From CALHAX01 sp039816705 (GTDB lineage: Bacteria > Pseudomonadota > Alphaproteobacteria > Rhizobiales > CALHAX01), in NCBI GenBank assembly GCA_039816705.1, contig JBCBXF010000118.1, positions 1 through 9,905 on the forward strand: 9,905 nt of DNA, given 5' to 3'. The notes beneath the pieces were generated by a model that made no database searches, had not been told where the DNA came from, and saw only the letters and a program-made list of their open reading frames with translations. Every line of letters begins with the position of its first letter. The first letter of the stretch is position 1. Of the stretch, positions 7,122 through 9,905 are shown in pieces. Position numbers and translations under genes: made by a program.

Positions 7122-8104
7122 CGCGGCAATTCTCGCGGAAGAAGAACGAAGAACGATGCCGGATGATTGATCGACCCGGCCCGTGCGCCTGCCGCATCAC
7201 CCGTTCCGCAATAGATGTCGCCACGCGCGGCACCGCGGATAGCCGAGCCGATATCATGCGCCAGCAACCCACGCGCCAGACCGAGCGGTTCGCTCACGAC
7301 GAACATCACGCGTCCAAGAGGATGAAAATCAGGATCGACGGCCAAGCTCCGATCGGGAATGAGCGGAACACCCCCAGCGCCCGGCGGGCCGGTGCGCGTC
7401 GCCTCACGCCGTGCGTCGATCTCGTGCAGCGCGAAAAAAATGTAGGAGTCGTTGAGCTGCATGACCTCGCGGGCGACGGCGGGCTGTCGCGAAAGCCATG
7501 CCCGCAGCGTCTCCAGCGAGATCTCCTCGCCAGCGATCTCGCCAGCCGCAACAAGATGTTTGCCGATGGACGTGTACGCGTGACCGTTTTTCCCCGCGAA
7601 CGCACAATCAACCATTGTGTCATCGTCGAAACAGATCCGACCCGAACCTTGGACATGGAGGAAAAAACAGTCCACGGCGTCGGAAAGCCAGCAAAGCTCG
7701 AGCCCACATCCATCCAGCGCGCCAGCCTCAATTTCCCTGCGCGTGAAAAAAGTCGTGCTTCGTGCTGCCGCCGGATCTGCAAGCTCATCGGGGAGGGCGT
7801 AGACGGGATAGCGATACACATCGCTCGGCGTCCGAGACCCGCGCAGCACAGGCTCAAAGTATCCGGTCAAATGGCCAGACGATGCCTCACCGTCGGCGTC
7901 GCACACGGCAAAAGCCTGAAACCGTTGTTCGAGAACCGCGCGTGCATCTCCGCCATTGAGACCGGTTCCAAGCACACGTTGCGATTCAAGCAATGCTGCC
8001 AGCGCGTGATGATCTTCGCGATCCCAACCCGGCACATGCTCGAACGACGTTGCAGCAAGATGCATCCCAAGGGCAGTCGCGTCAGATACACGGGAGTGCG
8101 ACAC
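7118..8104 (-). CDS. mltA: MltA-type lytic murein transglycosylase with 3D domain, no visible signal peptide
   Basis: MltA enzymes cleave the glycan strands of peptidoglycan to 1,6-anhydro-muropeptides in the periplasm, usually as outer-membrane lipoproteins. The 328-residue frame has the family core: HVPGW (23-27), LTGYFEPVLRGS (79-90), FFLHVQGSGR (147-156), YTSIGKHL (177-184), LNDSYIFF (217-224) and VPLIPDRSLAVDPDFHPLG (246-264). The C-terminal 3D domain follows, with Asp258, Asp284 (HDIGSAIRG, probably the catalytic Asp) and Asp296. The only start I can find is GTG 8104-8102, because an in-frame TGA at 8119-8117 lies five codons upstream. This leaves just 22 polar residues before the domain, with no hydrophobic leader and no lipobox, which is unlike the family. 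No strong ribosome binding site is seen. It may be a real leaderless form, a leader lost by mutation, or a sequence error. Confidence 0.88.
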   Translation of the reverse strand: MSHSRVSDATALGMHLAATSFEHVPGWDREDHHALAALLESQRVLGTGLNGGDARAVLEQRFQAFAVCDADGEASSGHLTGYFEPVLRGSRTPSDVYRYPVYALPDELADPAAARSTTFFTRREIEAGALDGCGLELCWLSDAVDCFFLHVQGSGRICFDDDTMVDCAFAGKNGHAYTSIGKHLVAAGEIAGEEISLETLRAWLSRQPAVAREVMQLNDSYIFFALHEIDARREATRTGPPGAGGVPLIPDRSLAVDPDFHPLGRVMFVVSEPLGLARGLLAHDIGSAIRGAARGDIYCGTGDAAGARAGSINHPASFFVLLPRELPR

Positions 8105-8133
8105 AGCAAGCGAACTTCAAAGCTGCATCTGGA

Positions 8134-8856
8134 TCAGTTGGCTGCCTGCGTCGCAATCAACTTCCAGTTCGGATTGTTTGACGGCACCTCGCGCGCAAAC
8201 GTCCAGATGTCGGTGACTTCGCGCACCCGCTTCGGATCGCCTTCAACGACTTCACCCTGCTTGTTGCGGATTGCCGTGATCAGCTGACTGACGAATTTCA
8301 CCGTGACATGCGCCGAGGAGTCCTTCACCTCAGCCTCAATGATGTCGGCACTGTTGATGCCGATAAAATTCGAGTCCGTTTCGAGTTCATCACGCTTGCG
8401 GGCGTCGATCGACTGCACGAACCCGTCATAGACGTCTCCGGCCAGCAGCGGCTTCAGTGTCTTTTTGTTACCCTCAGCAAACGCCGTTACCACCATTTCA
8501 TAGGCCGCCTTGGCACCGCTTACGAAGTTTTGCGGATCGAATGAGGTGTCGCGCCGGACGATCTCCAGCAGCCCACCCTGGACAGCATTTTCCTTCGGCG
8601 CAAAATCGCGGATGCGATCTTCCGCATCCTCGAGCGTCTCTTCGCGCGCAACGTTCGGCTGCCCGGCGCCGGGCAATGGCACCACGTTGTCACGTTCACC
8701 GGCCGGGTCACCGCTCGCCTGCCGCTCACGCGGAGCGTAATCGATCGGGGGCCGTTCATGCCCGGTGCGCCGGCCGAGAACGTTGCGTAGCCGTAGAAAA
8801 ATAACGACGGCCAGCACGAGAAACACGATGGTATAGATGTCCATGTCTCCACTCAT
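8134..8856 (-). CDS. Tim44-like domain, single-pass inner-membrane protein (TimA type)
   Basis: With ATG 8856 the protein has 240 residues and begins MSGDMDIYTIVFLVLAVVIF. One N-terminal membrane helix (about 7-22) is followed by RLRNVLGRRTG (22-32), a mark of alphaproteobacterial Tim44-like proteins, then a polar linker rich in Pro, Arg and Glu (33-90). The Tim44/TIM-like C-terminal domain runs from about 95 to 238, ending DIWTFAREVPSNNPNWKLIAT. ATG 8844, preceded closely by GGAG, is an alternative start giving MDIYTI; the open frame also extends upstream to 8919. Mitochondrial Tim44 anchors the import motor. The bacterial role is less clear, with proposals in membrane-protein or envelope assembly. 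It lies 29 bases before mltA, in the same direction, and its start faces fxsA across a divergent gap. Confidence 0.9.
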   Translation of the reverse strand: MSGDMDIYTIVFLVLAVVIFLRLRNVLGRRTGHERPPIDYAPRERQASGDPAGERDNVVPLPGAGQPNVAREETLEDAEDRIRDFAPKENAVQGGLLEIVRRDTSFDPQNFVSGAKAAYEMVVTAFAEGNKKTLKPLLAGDVYDGFVQSIDARKRDELETDSNFIGINSADIIEAEVKDSSAHVTVKFVSQLITAIRNKQGEVVEGDPKRVREVTDIWTFAREVPSNNPNWKLIATQAAN

Positions 8857-8968
8857 CAGAATATCGTCTCGCAGTTTCGCGTTATCTTTGATGTCTTGAG
8901 TACGTGCGCGTCGCTGCACGGATCAACACGCACTTCGGTGCACTTGTGCCAAGAGGTGTGCGTCCCGA

Positions 8969-8982
8969 TGTCAAGTGTCAAG
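8969..8982. repeat. Perfect tandem 7-base repeat in the tim44/fxsA divergent gap
   Basis: TGTCAAG occurs twice head to tail; on the minus strand it reads CTTGACACTTGACA. Each copy carries a consensus-like -35 TTGACA facing tim44. I could not find a convincing -10 box at 16-18 bases from either copy, and the distance to the tim44 start is over 100 bases, so this is either part of a promoter with a poor -10, an operator, or chance. The rest of the 257-base gap (8857-9113) shows no other clear site. Confidence 0.3.
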
Positions 8983-9113
8983 CGACCCGCCGCAAAGCAC
9001 TTCGCCCAACGTCAGGCGTTGTACATCGACACGCTGAACCTCGACAGCGCTTTTACGCCAAACCGACTGCAGGGTCAGCCACTGCCGAACACAGGAAAAA
9101 CGCTCAAGACGCC

Positions 9114-9695
9114 ATGCCCTTTTTGATCCTCGCGCTCTTTATCACAGTTCCACTTGCAGAGATCGCCGTCTTCATTGCGGCGGGCGATGCGATTGGCCTG
9201 ATCCCGACCATCATCACCGTCATCCTAACAGCGATCCTCGGCACATACCTGCTACAGCGCCAAGGACTTTCGACAATGGCGAAAACTCAGCAGGAGATGA
9301 ACGCAGGCCGCATTCCAATGGAACAGATTGCCGATGGCATCTACCTCCTCATGGCCGGCGCCCTGCTGCTGACACCCGGATTTATAACCGACGGCGTGGG
9401 CTTCCTGCTGTTTGTGCCACCCTTCCGTCGGTGGCTCGGCCGGACGCTGTTTCGACGAATGATGACCAACGCTGATATCCACGTGGCCAGTTCGAGGAAC
9501 CACACCCGGGCTGATGCAGATCCCCACCCGACCAATGGACCGCGTAGCACCACGAGAGAACAAAGCGGCCCGATCATCGATGGTGACTTCGAGCATGTGG
9601 AGCCACGAGACGCCGAAAACGGCACGAAGGCGCGCAACGCTGGGCACACATCAGCAAACAAGAACTCGCCGTGGCGTGCGGCACCCGAGCGTTAA
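9114..9695 (+). CDS. fxsA: FxsA family inner-membrane protein
   Basis: A 193-residue protein beginning MPFLILALFITVPLAEIAVF. FxsA proteins are small polytopic membrane proteins; E. coli FxsA is known for relieving F exclusion of phage T7, and its native role is unclear. Hydrophobic helices lie at about 3-21, 28-46 and 76-100. The core ILGTYLLQRQGL (41-52) and LLLTPGFITDGVGFLLFVPPFRRWL (84-108) are the family signature. The C-terminal tail (about 120-193) is polar and low in complexity, and includes IIDGDFEHVE (154-163), a short motif often seen at the end of alphaproteobacterial FxsA. The frame is open for 70 codons upstream, but only the start at 9114 gives a family-like N-terminus. No good ribosome binding site is seen: AGGA is 17 bases away, and a poorer AAGA is closer. 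Confidence 0.93.
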   Translation: MPFLILALFITVPLAEIAVFIAAGDAIGLIPTIITVILTAILGTYLLQRQGLSTMAKTQQEMNAGRIPMEQIADGIYLLMAGALLLTPGFITDGVGFLLFVPPFRRWLGRTLFRRMMTNADIHVASSRNHTRADADPHPTNGPRSTTREQSGPIIDGDFEHVEPRDAENGTKARNAGHTSANKNSPWRAAPER

Positions 9696-9724
9696 TTTGT
9701 ATCGTGCCCGTAGGTACCGCGTGA

Positions 9725-9762
9725 TTGCCGCGCCCCACGACGCATGATAGCCGTCGCGGCAA
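9725..9762. other. Inverted repeat between fxsA and secB
   Basis: TTGCCGCG (9725-9732) and CGCGGCAA (9755-9762) form a perfect 8-bp stem around a 22-base loop. A 12-base palindrome CCGGCGCGCCGG follows at 9774-9785. No T-run follows the stem, so it is not a classical intrinsic terminator. It could slow or attenuate transcription into secB, or be a protein site. With GC this high, chance stems are common. Confidence 0.3.
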
Positions 9763-9803
9763 CACAGATCAGACCGGCGCGCCGGATCCTCACGAGGCCT
9801 AAG

Positions 9804-9905
9804 ATGACGGACCAGGGTTCAGAACCACAAGCAAATGGCAGCGACGCCGCCGAAGGTACGCAGCCGCAGATCCAGATGCTCGGCCAGTACCTCAAAGACG
9901 CCAGC
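9804..9905 (+). CDS. secB: Protein-export chaperone SecB, 5' end only
   Basis: ATG 9804 opens a frame that runs to the right edge: 34 codons starting MTDQGSEPQANGSDAAEG and continuing TQPQIQMLGQYLKDAS. The PQIQMLGQYLKD part is the conserved start of SecB, the tetrameric cytosolic chaperone that keeps preproteins unfolded and hands them to SecA; the polar N-terminal tail of about 20 residues is typical. GAGG at 9794-9797 lies six bases upstream of the ATG, a good ribosome binding site. The gap from fxsA is 108 bases and holds an inverted repeat and a palindrome. A 67-residue minus-strand frame covers the same bases, but the SecB match and ribosome binding site favour the plus strand. The rest of the gene lies beyond the window. 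Confidence 0.9.
   Translation, partial: MTDQGSEPQANGSDAAEGTQPQIQMLGQYLKDAS

Noticed and set aside
7867..8109. Alternative frame at the mltA start (MLCRTPVYLTRLPLGC) as a frameshifted lipoprotein signal
   Set aside because: It has a Cys after LG, but the hydrophobic part is interrupted by Arg and the lipobox is poor (Pro at -3). It overlaps bases already coding for the polar N-terminus, so a shift would not restore a normal leader plus linker.
7088..8287. Long plus-strand frame (399 codons) opposite mltA
   Set aside because: It is antisense to the well-supported mltA and shows no domain or plausible composition; long antisense frames are expected at this GC content.
8936..8953. Sigma-54-like TTGGCAC on the minus strand upstream of tim44
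   Set aside because: The GC of the -12 element is only nine bases from the GG instead of about 12, so the spacing is wrong.
8904..9113. 70-codon N-terminal extension of fxsA
   Set aside because: The extension is Arg-rich and unlike FxsA. The family begins with the hydrophobic helix right after ATG 9114.

Overview
The window looks chromosomal and alphaproteobacterial. The GC content is high, the reading frames are dense, and the protein sequences fit this class: the HslV propeptide style, a Tim44-like inner-membrane protein, a DUF2628 protein inside the his operon, and the neighbourhood secB/fxsA/tim44/mltA/smr next to hslVU and hisBHAFE. This arrangement suggests Rhodospirillales, perhaps Acetobacteraceae, but that is inference from gene order and protein style, not from a marker gene. 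No tRNA, rRNA, IS element, CRISPR array or prophage is visible.

Left part (1-4397, all minus strand, so transcribed right to left): a histidine biosynthesis operon, hisB - DUF2628 membrane protein - hisH - hisA - arginase-fold protein - hisF - hisE (hisE runs off the left edge). The genes are packed almost without gaps. Four junctions are 4-base stop/start overlaps (ATGA or GTGA), which points to one transcript with translational coupling. Two of the seven genes are not known histidine enzymes: a small membrane protein and a ureohydrolase-fold protein with altered active-site motifs.

Middle (4576-6467, plus strand): hslV-hslU, the two-component HslVU (ClpQY) protease, divergent from hisB across a 178-base gap. 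That gap holds a good candidate heat-shock (sigma-32 type) promoter for hslVU. hslU then meets an Smr-domain gene tail to tail with no intervening base.

Right part: a minus-strand run of tim44-like - mltA - smr (6468-8856). Across a 257-base divergent gap lie fxsA and the start of secB (plus strand, 9114 to the right edge). This part concerns the cell envelope and export: a SecB chaperone, an inner-membrane FxsA protein, a Tim44-like membrane-anchored protein and an MltA-type lytic transglycosylase. The MltA frame is odd because it has no visible signal peptide and a stop codon sits just upstream of its only usable start.

Most of the window is ordinary conserved chromosome. The two points most worth a second look are the arginase-like protein embedded in the his operon and the leaderless MltA.
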